Made by a program: the position numbers and the translations under genes
The notes under the pieces: model-generated
The model's input: only the letters and a program-made list of their open reading frames with translations
Databases searched by the model: none
What the model was told of the DNA's origin: nothing
Shown: one piece after another, positions 17,896-25,846 of the stretch
Layout of the letters: every line of letters begins with the position of its first letter
Position numbering within the stretch: the first letter of the stretch is position 1
DNA from: Geminicoccaceae bacterium
GTDB taxonomy: Bacteria > Pseudomonadota > Alphaproteobacteria > Geminicoccales > Geminicoccaceae
Assembly: GCA_025062095.1 (NCBI GenBank)
Contig: JANXAZ010000001.1
Coordinates: forward strand, 1-41,013
DNA length: 41,013 nucleotides
Reading direction: 5' to 3'

Positions 17896-19078
17896 GTCGC
17901 GTACGGGCGCGATCGAGCCAGGGGGCGGCGAGCTCGGCGATGCGCTCGAGCCCGGTGAGCATGCGCGCGCGGACCGCGGCCGGCGGCACGGGGGCGTAGG
18001 GCAAGGCGCGCAAGGCCGCGGCCATGCGCCGCGGATCGCGTTCCTCTTCGGCCGGGAGCATTCGGAGCAGGCCCAGCGCCTGGGCGCGCTCGGCGCGGAT
18101 GAACTGCTCGCGCCGCGGTTCGGTGCGCGGGACGACGAGCGCCGGCTTGCCGAAAGAGAGGATCTCGCAGAAGGTGTTGTACCCGCCCATGGCGACGACC
18201 CCGAGCGCCCGCTCGAAGAGCGGTTCGACGCGAGCCTCGAAGGTGATCGCGCGCAGGCGGGGATCGCGCGCGACGCGCTCTTGGAATCGGGCGCGCTGCT
18301 CGGCCGGAAGGAAGGGGCCGAAGACGATCACCGCCGGGTGGGGCAGATCGGGGTCGCAGGCGTAAGCGCGCAGCACCCAGTCGACGAGGTCGCCGCCGTC
18401 GCCGCCGCCACCGGTGGTGACGAGCAGAAACGGCGCCGACGGCAACAGGTGCGGCGCCCCGGCGCCGACGTCTTCGGGTACCGAGCGCCGCAGATAGCCG
18501 GTGAAGCGGATCTTGTGGGCGACGGCCCGCAGCCCCGGGATCTCGCGCAGCGGGTCGAAGAGCTCGGGGAGGCCGTAAACCCAGATCTCGTCGTAGAGCC
18601 GATCGAGTTCGGGAAAGACGCCCTTGCGCTCCCATTCCTCGGTGAGGCTCAGGGGGTCGTCCATGACGTCGCGCAATCCGAGCACGCAACGGACCCCCCG
18701 GGCGCGCAGGAGCTCGAGGGCGGGTTTGACCTCGCCGCGCAGTCCCAAGGGCTCTTTGTCGACGAGGAACATGTGCGGCTCGAAAATGGCGGCGGTGTGT
18801 TGAATGATGGAGCTTCGGATCGCGATCGTGGTATCGATGTCGACGTGTAGCTTGAGCGAGGTGTATTCGCCGTTGCGGAGCTTGATGACCCCGGGGATGC
18901 GCACGAAATCGACGCGACTTTTGAAGTCGAAGCTGCCGATGATCGGCGACCCCGACAAGATCAACACGGAAAGACCGCGGAAGCGGTCGACGAGATCGTG
19001 CGCGATCGCCCGGCATCGGCGCAGGTGCCCGAGGCCGAAACTGTCGTGGCTGTAGATCAACAGACGGCTGCCCGACAT
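17861..19078 (-). CDS. MurG-like glycosyltransferase (GT-B fold)
   Basis: A 405-residue protein beginning MSGSRLLIYSHDSFGLGHLRRC. The GLGHLRR loop and the late MGGYNTFCEILSFGKPALVVP match those of the enzyme at 13717-14853, so the two are paralogues. A glycine-rich LLVTTGGGGDGGDLVDWVL lies mid-protein, where GT-B enzymes contact the donor. It is the first gene of the glycosyltransferase run; 120 bases separate it from the sulfotransferase upstream. A promoter may lie there but none is clear. Confidence 0.83.
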   Translation of the reverse strand: MSGSRLLIYSHDSFGLGHLRRCRAIAHDLVDRFRGLSVLILSGSPIIGSFDFKSRVDFVRIPGVIKLRNGEYTSLKLHVDIDTTIAIRSSIIQHTAAIFEPHMFLVDKEPLGLRGEVKPALELLRARGVRCVLGLRDVMDDPLSLTEEWERKGVFPELDRLYDEIWVYGLPELFDPLREIPGLRAVAHKIRFTGYLRRSVPEDVGAGAPHLLPSAPFLLVTTGGGGDGGDLVDWVLRAYACDPDLPHPAVIVFGPFLPAEQRARFQERVARDPRLRAITFEARVEPLFERALGVVAMGGYNTFCEILSFGKPALVVPRTEPRREQFIRAERAQALGLLRMLPAEEERDPRRMAAALRALPYAPVPPAAVRARMLTGLERIAELAAPWLDRARTRRAPRRLARAVA

Positions 19079-19198
19079 GGCGTTCCGGCCCCGCGGCGTC
19101 TCCCCCGGTGGAGCTTATGGCAGATCGCGTCGGCTGCGGGAATGACGCGGTTGCGACGATCGCGGATCGGCAACCGGGTCTCGTCCAGCCGGTGTCGC

Positions 19199-20056
19199 TC
19201 AGCGGCCGTAGCCCCACGCGGGGTCGAGGGTCTCGACCACGAGCCGGTCGAGCTCGGCGGCCTGCTCCGGGGTGAACCGACGGCGCCAACCGCCGAGGCT
19301 GCCTTCGCGCACCTTGAACAGGGCGTCTTCCCCGCCCGGCTCGGGCGACCGGCTCGTCGCCCCGAAGCGACCGGAAGCGAAAAATCCCTCGCGCTCCTTC
19401 TCTTTGAGGTTCTCGAAGCTCGCGAACGCGACCGCGGCCTCGAGCCGCGCGCGGGGCTGCGTTTGGCCGAGAAAACGAACGATCCGGTCGAGCTCCCCCA
19501 CCGTGTCGGCGCGCAAATCCTCGTAGCGCAGTGTGGTCGCGTGCGGCAGCTCGGCGAGCTCGCGCCGCCATCGGTTGTAAAAGCCGATCACCCGCGGCAC
19601 TCCGAGTTCGGGGTGGGTCGCGAAAGCGAAGAGGTCCAGGTTTCTGGCCGCGAGCGGGATGCGCTTGCGCGCGAGTTCGGCATCGGAGGCCCGGTGTCGG
19701 ACGTGGAACCAGAAGGAGACGGCGACGTCGCGAGGGTCGCGCACGAGGACGAGCACCTTTTGTTCGGGGCGCGGACGCAGCTCCCCCGTCTCCGGCGGGA
19801 AGCGCGTGTCGCGTTCGAAATGCACGGCCGGCACCACCGCGACGCGGCGCTTGAAATTGTCGCCGTGAACGAGCTCGTTCACCGGCAGCCCGTGCTCGAG
19901 GTGCCACAGATGGGAGAGCATCACCCGAAGCCAGGTGCGCCCGCTCTTGGTGTGGGAGACGACGAGCAGGTCGGCACTCGCGAACATGGCCCCGCGCTTG
20001 GCGAGAAAGCGCCGCCTCTGCCGCCAGGCCTCGAGGCGGCGCAGAAGAGCGATCAT
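19199..20056 (-). CDS. Sulfotransferase (PAPS-dependent)
   Basis: A 285-residue sulfotransferase-domain protein. The 5'-phosphosulfate loop is TKSGRTW (36-42), the 3'-phosphate motif LVRDPRDVAVS with R106 and S114, and the C-terminal KVREGSLGGWRRRFT corresponds to the RxGxxGxW signature. All PAPS contacts expected for the family are therefore present. The acceptor is probably a carbohydrate or lipid made by the neighbouring genes. The ATG overlaps the upstream sulfotransferase stop (ATGA). Confidence 0.9.
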   Translation of the reverse strand: MIALLRRLEAWRQRRRFLAKRGAMFASADLLVVSHTKSGRTWLRVMLSHLWHLEHGLPVNELVHGDNFKRRVAVVPAVHFERDTRFPPETGELRPRPEQKVLVLVRDPRDVAVSFWFHVRHRASDAELARKRIPLAARNLDLFAFATHPELGVPRVIGFYNRWRRELAELPHATTLRYEDLRADTVGELDRIVRFLGQTQPRARLEAAVAFASFENLKEKEREGFFASGRFGATSRSPEPGGEDALFKVREGSLGGWRRRFTPEQAAELDRLVVETLDPAWGYGR

Positions 20057-20799
20057 TCTGCCGCTGTCTCCGCGGGCCGTGCGGAGGCGTCGTAGCGCGC
20101 GAGATAGCGATGGTAGAGCGCGGGCCCCAGGCGCTCGAGCAGATATTGCCGGAGGGCCTCCCGGCTCGCGGGATCGAGCCGACGCGCGTGGCGGCCGAAG
20201 TCGAGCGGGTCGTCCGCGGTCTGCGGAGCGTCCGGCCCGCGCGCGTAGAGTTCGAGCGAGCGCCGGCGATGGGTCTCGAGGTCGAAGCGCGCGAGATCGT
20301 GTGGTACGCCGATAAAAGCGAGGATCCGCCCGATCTCCGCCGTACCGCGAAGGAGATCCTCATAATAAACTAAAAGTTTTTCGCGTCGACAGCGGTCGAA
20401 AATCGCGATGTTCGAAGCGAAACCTGCCAGCGCCTGCGGGCGCAAGGCGCGAACCCGCACGTAGAGATCGAAGGGGTTACGAACCAACAACAATACGCGT
20501 CGCGAACGGACGAGGTGGCGGATCTCCCATTCTTTTTTCAGCTGCTTGAGCCATCGCCGAGCGAAGACCCGGTGTCCGGGCTCCTCGGCCGTTTCGGCGC
20601 GGCCGGCACAGTGGGCGCGCAGAAGCGGCCGATCGCGTTTGTCGAGGAAATGGGTGCGGTCGATGATCGGTTCGCCTTGGTGGACCAGCAACTTGCGCTC
20701 GCTTCCGGGCGTCGGTCGTCCCGAGAAATACTCGATGCAATAGCGGACCCAGTTCGATCCGCTCTTCGGAAAGGAGCAGAGAAGCACTTTGTCGGTCAT
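20053..20799 (-). CDS. Sulfotransferase-like protein with altered 3'-phosphate motif
   Basis: A 248-residue protein with the sulfotransferase N-terminus VLLCSFPKSGSNWVRY (5'-phosphosulfate loop at 11-17). The second PAPS motif reads LVRNPFDLYVR (105-115): Arg107 is kept but the usual serine is Arg115. The C-terminal part lacks a clear RxGxxGxW signature. It may be an unusual or weakened sulfotransferase. The ATG at 20799 was chosen because the protein then starts right at the core fold. It is translationally coupled to the next sulfotransferase. Confidence 0.8.
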   Translation of the reverse strand: MTDKVLLCSFPKSGSNWVRYCIEYFSGRPTPGSERKLLVHQGEPIIDRTHFLDKRDRPLLRAHCAGRAETAEEPGHRVFARRWLKQLKKEWEIRHLVRSRRVLLLVRNPFDLYVRVRALRPQALAGFASNIAIFDRCRREKLLVYYEDLLRGTAEIGRILAFIGVPHDLARFDLETHRRRSLELYARGPDAPQTADDPLDFGRHARRLDPASREALRQYLLERLGPALYHRYLARYDASARPAETAAE

Positions 20800-20933
20800 C
20801 GATCCGAACGAAACGGGGTGCGCGTCCGTCTCGCGACGTCTCCATCGCAGATCTCGTGGCGATCGTGAAGAGGGGTGTGGCAGCGTCGACACGCTCGCTG
20901 CGCGAGTCCGAAGAGCTGCGACGGCTAGGCGGT

Positions 20934-20962
20934 TTGTCGAAACCGCATCGGTCGCCTATCTG
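20934..20962 (+). promoter_or_regulatory. Candidate promoter of the 2OG oxygenase gene
   Basis: TTGTCG (20934-20939), a 17-base spacer and TATCTG (20957-20962) lie about 57 bases before the oxygenase ATG, in the 219-base region shared with the divergent sulfotransferase genes. Confidence 0.4.
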
Positions 20963-21018
20963 TGGGGTCCGCCGGTCGGTCCGCGGCCGGCCGAAACTTC
21001 TGCGGAACGCCAACGAGC

Positions 21019-21777
21019 ATGGCTCGAGCTCTGTTCTCTCTCGACAATCTCGCGCTGCGGTACGAGCCCTTCCCGATCGGCTTGGCCAAGCCGATCATGA
21101 ACGAGGAGGTCTATCGACGTTTCCTGGATGCCTGGCCGCCGGTGGAGCTGTTCCAGTATTTTCCGAAGGTCGGTCACAAGTACGTTTTGTCGGAAAAATA
21201 CAATTCCGTTAAATATCACGAGTGGATCCGCAGCCACGAGGTGTGGCGCGATTTCTACTCGTGGATCAAGTCCGACGATTTCATCTGGGGGGTTCTCGAG
21301 GAGCTCAAGGAGCGGCACATCGACCTCGGCTTCAAGCGGCTGTCCGCGGCCGGGCGCCTCAAGCGCAACCTCAAGAATCTCGTGCGCGGGAAATGGTGGA
21401 AGGCGCCGCCCAAGCTCTCGGCCCGCTTCGAGTTCTCCATGCTGCCGGCCGACGGCGGCTGCGTCACGCCCCATACCGACAATCCCGACAAGATCGTGAC
21501 CATGGTCGTCTCGATGGCGCGCGAAGGAGAGTGGGATCGCGCTTGGGGTGGCGGGACCGAGGTCAACCGTCACGTGAAGCCCGAGTTCAGTTTCAATCGG
21601 ATGAACGACAAGGCCGCGTTCGACGACATGGAGACGCTCGACGTCTACGAGTTCGAGCCCAATCAGTGCGTGTTGTTCGTCAAAACCTTCAACTCCTGGC
21701 ACTGTGTCCGTCCGATGCGCGGCCCCAAGGGTCCGATGCGGCGCACGCTGACGATCAACATCGAAACCTCGCACTGA
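21019..21777 (+). CDS. 2-oxoglutarate/Fe(II)-dependent oxygenase-like protein
   Basis: A 252-residue protein with a likely Fe(II) triad: H152 and D154 in TPHTDNPDK and H228 in NSWHCVRPM. An arginine in PMRRTLTINI (R241 or R242) could hold 2-oxoglutarate. This is the HxD...H...R order of the double-stranded beta-helix oxygenases. The N-terminal third is charged and aromatic and has no recognised domain. It is divergent from two sulfotransferase genes, so hydroxylation of the same glycan or lipid is a reasonable guess. The ATG at 21019 was preferred because upstream residues are of poor quality; its ribosome site (GGAA) is weak. Confidence 0.8.
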   Translation: MARALFSLDNLALRYEPFPIGLAKPIMNEEVYRRFLDAWPPVELFQYFPKVGHKYVLSEKYNSVKYHEWIRSHEVWRDFYSWIKSDDFIWGVLEELKERHIDLGFKRLSAAGRLKRNLKNLVRGKWWKAPPKLSARFEFSMLPADGGCVTPHTDNPDKIVTMVVSMAREGEWDRAWGGGTEVNRHVKPEFSFNRMNDKAAFDDMETLDVYEFEPNQCVLFVKTFNSWHCVRPMRGPKGPMRRTLTINIETSH

Positions 21778-22090
21778 ACGCACGCCGGCGCACGCCGGAA
21801 GCGGTGGCGGAGACGGCGACCGACCCCGGGATCGTCGAACGCGTCGACCGCACGTTCGAACGCCGCGCCGAAGGGCGAGGGCGGCCCGCGAAAGCGGCCA
21901 CCCGGCCGGACTGCATCGGCTTTCCCTCTCGCGCCCTCGCCGCGAGTGCGCGATCGCCAGACCCTCGTGCGCGCATGTCCGGGGCGACGAGAGGAATCGC
22001 GTTCGCCCGGCGACGGATCGGCACCGCCCGGGGGCGGCTCGTCCTGCCTCGCTCGAACGGGTCGCGCGCGGGCGCGCGGCGTCGAGAGCC
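21778..22090. other. Convergent intergenic region
   Basis: This 313-base stretch lies between the 3' ends of the oxygenase and DUF1178 genes. It begins with a perfect tandem copy of CGCACGCCGG (21779-21788 and 21789-21798). I see no gene, RNA or clear terminator in the rest. Confidence 0.5.
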
Positions 22091-22507
22091 TCACCCGTCG
22101 AGCTTGGGCACCCAGGGCAAGGGGCGGACCTCGATGCCTTCTTCGAGCAGGCTCTCGACCTCCTCGCGGCTCGCTTCCCCGTAGATGTCCCGCGGTTCCG
22201 CTTCGCCGTAATGGATCTTGCGCGCCTCCTCCGGGAAGCGGTCGCCCACGTGCTCGAAGTTGGCCTCCACGTAGGACCGCAGGGCGCGGAGCATGGCGAG
22301 GAGCTTGCCGACCACCTCCGGGGACGGCCCTTCCCCGCGCCCGCCGCGCGCCACCGCCGGGGCCATGATCGCTTTGTCGACGGCGCGATCGCCGCACAGG
22401 GGGCATTCGAGCCGTCCCGCCCGATGCTGTTCGTCGTAGGCGGCGTTGCTCTTGAACCAGCCCTCGAACTCGTGGCCGCGGCTGCAGCGCAAGGCGAAGC
22501 GGATCAC
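22091..22507 (-). CDS. DUF1178 family protein
   Basis: A 138-residue protein of the DUF1178 family, widespread in alphaproteobacteria and of unknown function. The N-terminus has a zinc-ribbon-like arrangement with RCSRGHEFEGWFKS (first Cys near residue 7) and ECPLCGD (around residues 38-44). The rest is charged and helical, ending in PLPWVPKLDG. The GTG start overlaps the glutaredoxin stop (GTGA), so the two are coupled, a pairing that hints at redox or metal handling. Confidence 0.88.
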   Translation of the reverse strand: MIRFALRCSRGHEFEGWFKSNAAYDEQHRAGRLECPLCGDRAVDKAIMAPAVARGGRGEGPSPEVVGKLLAMLRALRSYVEANFEHVGDRFPEEARKIHYGEAEPRDIYGEASREEVESLLEEGIEVRPLPWVPKLDG

Positions 22508-22770
22508 GACGTCCCACCCGCGAGCAGACGGTCGAGCTCTCCGGCCCGCTCGAGCGCGAAGAGCTCGTCGGAGCCGCCGATCGCCCGACCGTCGATGAAG
22601 ATCTGCGGCACCGTGGTCCTCCCTTGCGCACGCGCGATCATCTCCGCGCGCCGCTCCGGTTCGCGCCAGAGATCGATCTCCTCGAAAGCCACGCCCTTGT
22701 CGGCGAGCAGGCGCTTCGCCCGCCAACAATAAGGACAAAAAGGCGAAGTGTAGATCTCGACTTTCGCCAT
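22504..22770 (-). CDS. grxC: Glutaredoxin 3
   Basis: An 88-residue dithiol glutaredoxin with active site CPYC (C12, C15), the TVPQIF cis-proline motif and the GGSDEL glutathione-binding turn. It reduces protein and glutathione mixed disulfides in the cytoplasm. The ATG at 22770 (MAKVEIYTSPFC) was chosen over one 36 bases upstream, since family members start just before the first beta strand. It lies 39 bases after comF. Confidence 0.94.
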   Translation of the reverse strand: MAKVEIYTSPFCPYCWRAKRLLADKGVAFEEIDLWREPERRAEMIARAQGRTTVPQIFIDGRAIGGSDELFALERAGELDRLLAGGTS

Positions 22771-22809
22771 CGCCGCGGGCGCGCCTTCGCCGTCACGGTT
22801 CCGCAACGC

Positions 22810-23592
22810 TCATATAAGCGTCGCCTCGGGTTTCACCACCCTCGCGAGCACGAGGACGTCGACGCGCGCCGCTCCGGCGGCCGCGAGTACGCGCGTGCAG
22901 GCGCTGAGCGTGGCGCCCGTGGTCTGGACGTCGTCGACGAGGAGCAGCCCGCGACCTTCCAGGCGGTGGCGCAGCCGCGCGGGCACGGTGAAGGCCGCCG
23001 CGGTCACGTTCGCGCGCCGCGCCGTGGCCGAGAGCCCCTGCTGCGAGCGCGTGGCGCGGCGGCGCAGGAGGACGTCCGGCGACCAGGGAACGCCGGAAAG
23101 GCGCGCGAGGTGCTTGGCGAGCAGAGCCGCCTGGTTGTAGCCGCGGGCGAGAAGGCGCCAGCGGTGCACCGGCACCGGCACGAGGAGTTCGGCCTCGGCC
23201 AAGAGCTCGGCGCCCGCCGCCGCCATCCAGGAGGCGAAGGTCGGCGCCGCCTCGATCCGGTCGGCGTGCTTGAAGCGCAGGATCATGCCGCGGCTCGCCT
23301 CGTCGTAGGCGAGGGCGGCGCGTCCGCACCGCCAAGGCGGAGGGCGCGCGGCGCAGCCGGCGCAGAGCGGAGCGTCCGGCCCCTCGTGCGGCAGGGGGCG
23401 GCCGCAGCGCGCGCACCACGGCGGATGCAAAAAGTGCAGCCCGCTCCAGCACGCGGCACAGAGCTCGCCTTGCCGACCGACCGGAGCACGGCAGGAGAGG
23501 CACAGAGGCGGGAGCACGGCATCGAGCACGCGCACGGCGATGCGCGCGAGCGCGGAGGCGACCCGCCCCGAGGATCGAACCGTACCGGCCAA
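22810..23592 (-). CDS. comF: ComF family phosphoribosyltransferase-like protein
   Basis: A 260-residue ComF/GntX-family protein. The N-terminus carries zinc-type pairs CLSC (31-34), CAAC (45-48), CARC (60-63) and CAGC (77-80). The C-terminal PRTase domain has the PRPP loop LLLVDDVQTTGAT (216-228). ComF proteins help DNA uptake in naturally competent bacteria, but homologues occur widely without proven competence. The start is a TTG with GAGGAG just upstream; an internal GTG about 20 codons on is a possible alternative. Confidence 0.9.
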   Translation of the reverse strand: MAGTVRSSGRVASALARIAVRVLDAVLPPLCLSCRAPVGRQGELCAACWSGLHFLHPPWCARCGRPLPHEGPDAPLCAGCAARPPPWRCGRAALAYDEASRGMILRFKHADRIEAAPTFASWMAAAGAELLAEAELLVPVPVHRWRLLARGYNQAALLAKHLARLSGVPWSPDVLLRRRATRSQQGLSATARRANVTAAAFTVPARLRHRLEGRGLLLVDDVQTTGATLSACTRVLAAAGAARVDVLVLARVVKPEATLI

Positions 23593-23631
23593 GGGCTCCT
23601 CGTTCCGCCGCTCGGCGAGGTTGTTCTACTA

Positions 23632-23985
23632 TCAGTTGTCTTCTTTGTCAGCGGGCTCGCCCGAGCCGCCGCTCGCCGTCTCCGCTGCGAGCCAGGCGAG
23701 ATAGTCCGGGTTGCCTTCGCGGATCGGCAGGGCGATCACGCAGGGCACGCTGTACGAGTGCCGCTCCTTGACCGCGGCGACGAGCGGCTCGACGAGCTCG
23801 GCACGGGTCTTGAGCACGAGGATCGTCTCTTGCGCGGTCTCGATCCGGCCCTGCCAGTGGTAGATCGAGGTCGCACCGGGGACGACGTTGGCACAGGCGG
23901 CGAGGCGGGCCTCGACGAGCGCGCGCCCGATCCGCTCGGCTTCGCCGGGCGAAGCGCAGGTGACGTAGCACAAGCGCAGATCCAT
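23632..23985 (-). CDS. cutA: CutA1 divalent-cation tolerance protein
   Basis: A 117-residue CutA1 protein of standard length. Family motifs are CASPGEAERIGRALVEARLAACANV in the first half and ETILVLKT, HSYSVPCVIALPI and NPDYLAWL after it. CutA1 forms very stable trimers; a link to copper tolerance was reported in E. coli but its real function is uncertain. A GGGAGAAAG ribosome site precedes the ATG. It is 24 bases downstream of the permease gene, apparently as part of the same transcript. Confidence 0.94.
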   Translation of the reverse strand: MDLRLCYVTCASPGEAERIGRALVEARLAACANVVPGATSIYHWQGRIETAQETILVLKTRAELVEPLVAAVKERHSYSVPCVIALPIREGNPDYLAWLAAETASGGSGEPADKEDN

Positions 23986-24009
23986 TCTCTTTCTCCCGAT
24001 CCGATGCGC

Positions 24010-24942
24010 TCAGCGGCGACGGGCGCGCGGATCGGCCCGCTCGGCGAGCGCATCGCCCAAAGCGTTCCAGGCGATCACCGCGAGCAGGATCGCGAGCCCC
24101 GGCCAGAGCGCCAAGAGCGGCGCCTGCCACATCACCTCTTGCGCGTGGCTCAACATGTTGCCCCAGGAGGCGGCCGGCGGCCGGATACCGAGGCCCAAGA
24201 AACTCAACACCGATTCGGCGAGGATCGCCTGGCCCGCGGCGAGGGCGGCGGCGACGCCGAGGGGGCCGGCGAGATTGGGGACGAGGTGGCGGCGCGCCAC
24301 CCACATCGGCGAGGCGCCGAGGGCACGGGCGGCGCGCACGAACTCCGCGCTCTCGAGGGAAAGCGTGCCGGCGCGCACGAGCCGAGCCGTGGCCGGCCAC
24401 CCGAAAAGAGCGACGAGGAGAACGATGCGCCCGACTTCGAGCGCGGTCGAATCGAGCTCTGCGGGCAGCCCGAGCTCGCCCGGATCGAGCGCCGCGAGCA
24501 CCACCAGAAGCGGCAGAAGCGGCAGGGCGAGGAGGACGTCCCCGATGCGCATGACGAGCGCGTCGATCGTGCCCCGGGCGAGCGCCGCCCACACGCCGAG
24601 AAGGGTTCCGAGCAGCGTCGTGGCGAGCGCGCCGCCGACGCCCACGGCGAGCGAGATCCGCCCGCCCTCGAGCAAGCGCACGAGAAGATCGCGGCCGAGC
24701 TCGTCGGTGCCGAGCGGCGCGTGCGGTCCCGGCGGCGCCAGCCGCCGCGCGAGGTCGATGCTCTCGCCGTCGAGCCCGAGCATCCGGCACAGAGGCGGGC
24801 CGAAGGCGCAAACCAGGGCGAGGACGCAGAGCACCGCGAGGGCCGCGATCCCCCGCGGCCGGACCCGCCGGCCGGACGGGGGTTGCGCCGGAAAAGTCTC
24901 AACCGAGCCGGACACGCGGATCGAGCCGCGCATGGAGGACAT
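24010..24942 (-). CDS. Peptide-type ABC transporter permease (DppC/OppC-like)
   Basis: A 310-residue inner-membrane permease. It has a short cytoplasmic N-terminus and a first helix at about 33-50. The OppC pattern HAPLGTDELGRDLLVRLLEGGRISLAVG precedes the main domain, and the EAA-like loop reads VRAARALGASPMWVARRHLVPNL. The ILAESVLSFLGLG and SWGNML motifs are typical. The start is uncertain: ATG at 24942 overlaps the other permease gene by 44 bases, while an in-frame GTG at 24915 would overlap by 17. Confidence 0.92.
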   Translation of the reverse strand: MSSMRGSIRVSGSVETFPAQPPSGRRVRPRGIAALAVLCVLALVCAFGPPLCRMLGLDGESIDLARRLAPPGPHAPLGTDELGRDLLVRLLEGGRISLAVGVGGALATTLLGTLLGVWAALARGTIDALVMRIGDVLLALPLLPLLVVLAALDPGELGLPAELDSTALEVGRIVLLVALFGWPATARLVRAGTLSLESAEFVRAARALGASPMWVARRHLVPNLAGPLGVAAALAAGQAILAESVLSFLGLGIRPPAASWGNMLSHAQEVMWQAPLLALWPGLAILLAVIAWNALGDALAERADPRARRR

Positions 24943-25846
24943 CGGCCGCGAGATTGGCGAGCAGCACCGCCGCCGTGCCGACCCAAACCGCGACCAGGGC
25001 GAGGTGATAGTCGTTGCCCATGATCGCCTCGTAGATCAGGCGACCCATCCCGAGCCAGCCGAACACGGTCTCGACCGCGAGCGCGCCCGAGAACAGCCCT
25101 CCGAGCTGCAGGGCGAGGATCGTCACGAGCGTGGGCGTCGCCTGCGGCAAGGCGTGGAAGAAGACGACCCGCGCGGTCCCGGCTCCCTTGGCCCGGGCGG
25201 TGCGGACGAAGGGCTCGCGCAGGGCCTCGCGCAACCCGGCCCGCAGGAAGCGGAACAAGGGCGCGAAGGCGAGAAGGGCGAGCACGCTCACCGGCAAGAC
25301 CATGTGCCGCACCACGGGTACGAGGCCCGGCTCCGCGGGTTCGCCTCCGGCCGGAAGCCAACCCAAGAGCACGGCGAAGACCACGATCGCGAGAAGCGCG
25401 AGCCAGAAGGAGGGCACCGAAAGGCCGAAAAACGCGAAGACGTTGAGCATCCGGTCGAGGAGCGAGCCCGCCCGCAGCGCGGCGAGCACCCCGAGGGGAA
25501 GGGCCGCGAGGACGGCGAAGAGCAGGCTCGTACCGAGAAGAAGGAGGGTCGAGGCGAGCCGCGGCCACAGGATCTCGGCCACCGGCACCGAATAGAGGCG
25601 CGAATAGCCGAATTCGCCGCGAAGGACGTCCGAAAGCCACGTGCCGAACCGCTCCAGAAGAGGCCGGTCGAGGCCGTAGAGCGCCTTGAGGCGGGCGATG
25701 TCGGCGCTCGTGAGCCGGGGATCGGCCTGCAGCATGAGATCGAGGGGATCGCCCGGCATGAGATCGACGAGCACGAACAACAGAAACGCCACGAGCAGCA
25801 TCGAGGCCGCCGTCTCCAGCCCGCGGCGCACGAGATAAGCCCCCAT
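24899..25846 (-). CDS. Peptide-type ABC transporter permease (DppB/OppB-like)
   Basis: A 315-residue permease. It starts MGAYLVRRGLETAASMLLV, the usual DppB opening, and has the MPGDP motif and ALYGLDRPLLERFGTWL in the first periplasmic loop. The EAA loop reads VRTARAKGAGTARVVFFHALP. A GGAGGG run lies directly against the ATG, unusually close. No convincing gene is seen for 1.3 kb upstream, although its natural binding-protein partner lies just beyond. Confidence 0.92.
   Translation of the reverse strand: MGAYLVRRGLETAASMLLVAFLLFVLVDLMPGDPLDLMLQADPRLTSADIARLKALYGLDRPLLERFGTWLSDVLRGEFGYSRLYSVPVAEILWPRLASTLLLLGTSLLFAVLAALPLGVLAALRAGSLLDRMLNVFAFFGLSVPSFWLALLAIVVFAVLLGWLPAGGEPAEPGLVPVVRHMVLPVSVLALLAFAPLFRFLRAGLREALREPFVRTARAKGAGTARVVFFHALPQATPTLVTILALQLGGLFSGALAVETVFGWLGMGRLIYEAIMGNDYHLALVAVWVGTAAVLLANLAADVLHARLDPRVRLG

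Noticed and set aside
21779-21798. Perfect tandem 10-base repeat
   Set aside because: Only two copies in a G+C-rich gap; most likely a chance slippage product, with no attachment-site or repeat-family signs.
22810-23592. Reading comF as evidence for a competence system
   Set aside because: A single ComF-family gene is common in non-competent bacteria and no other competence gene is present.
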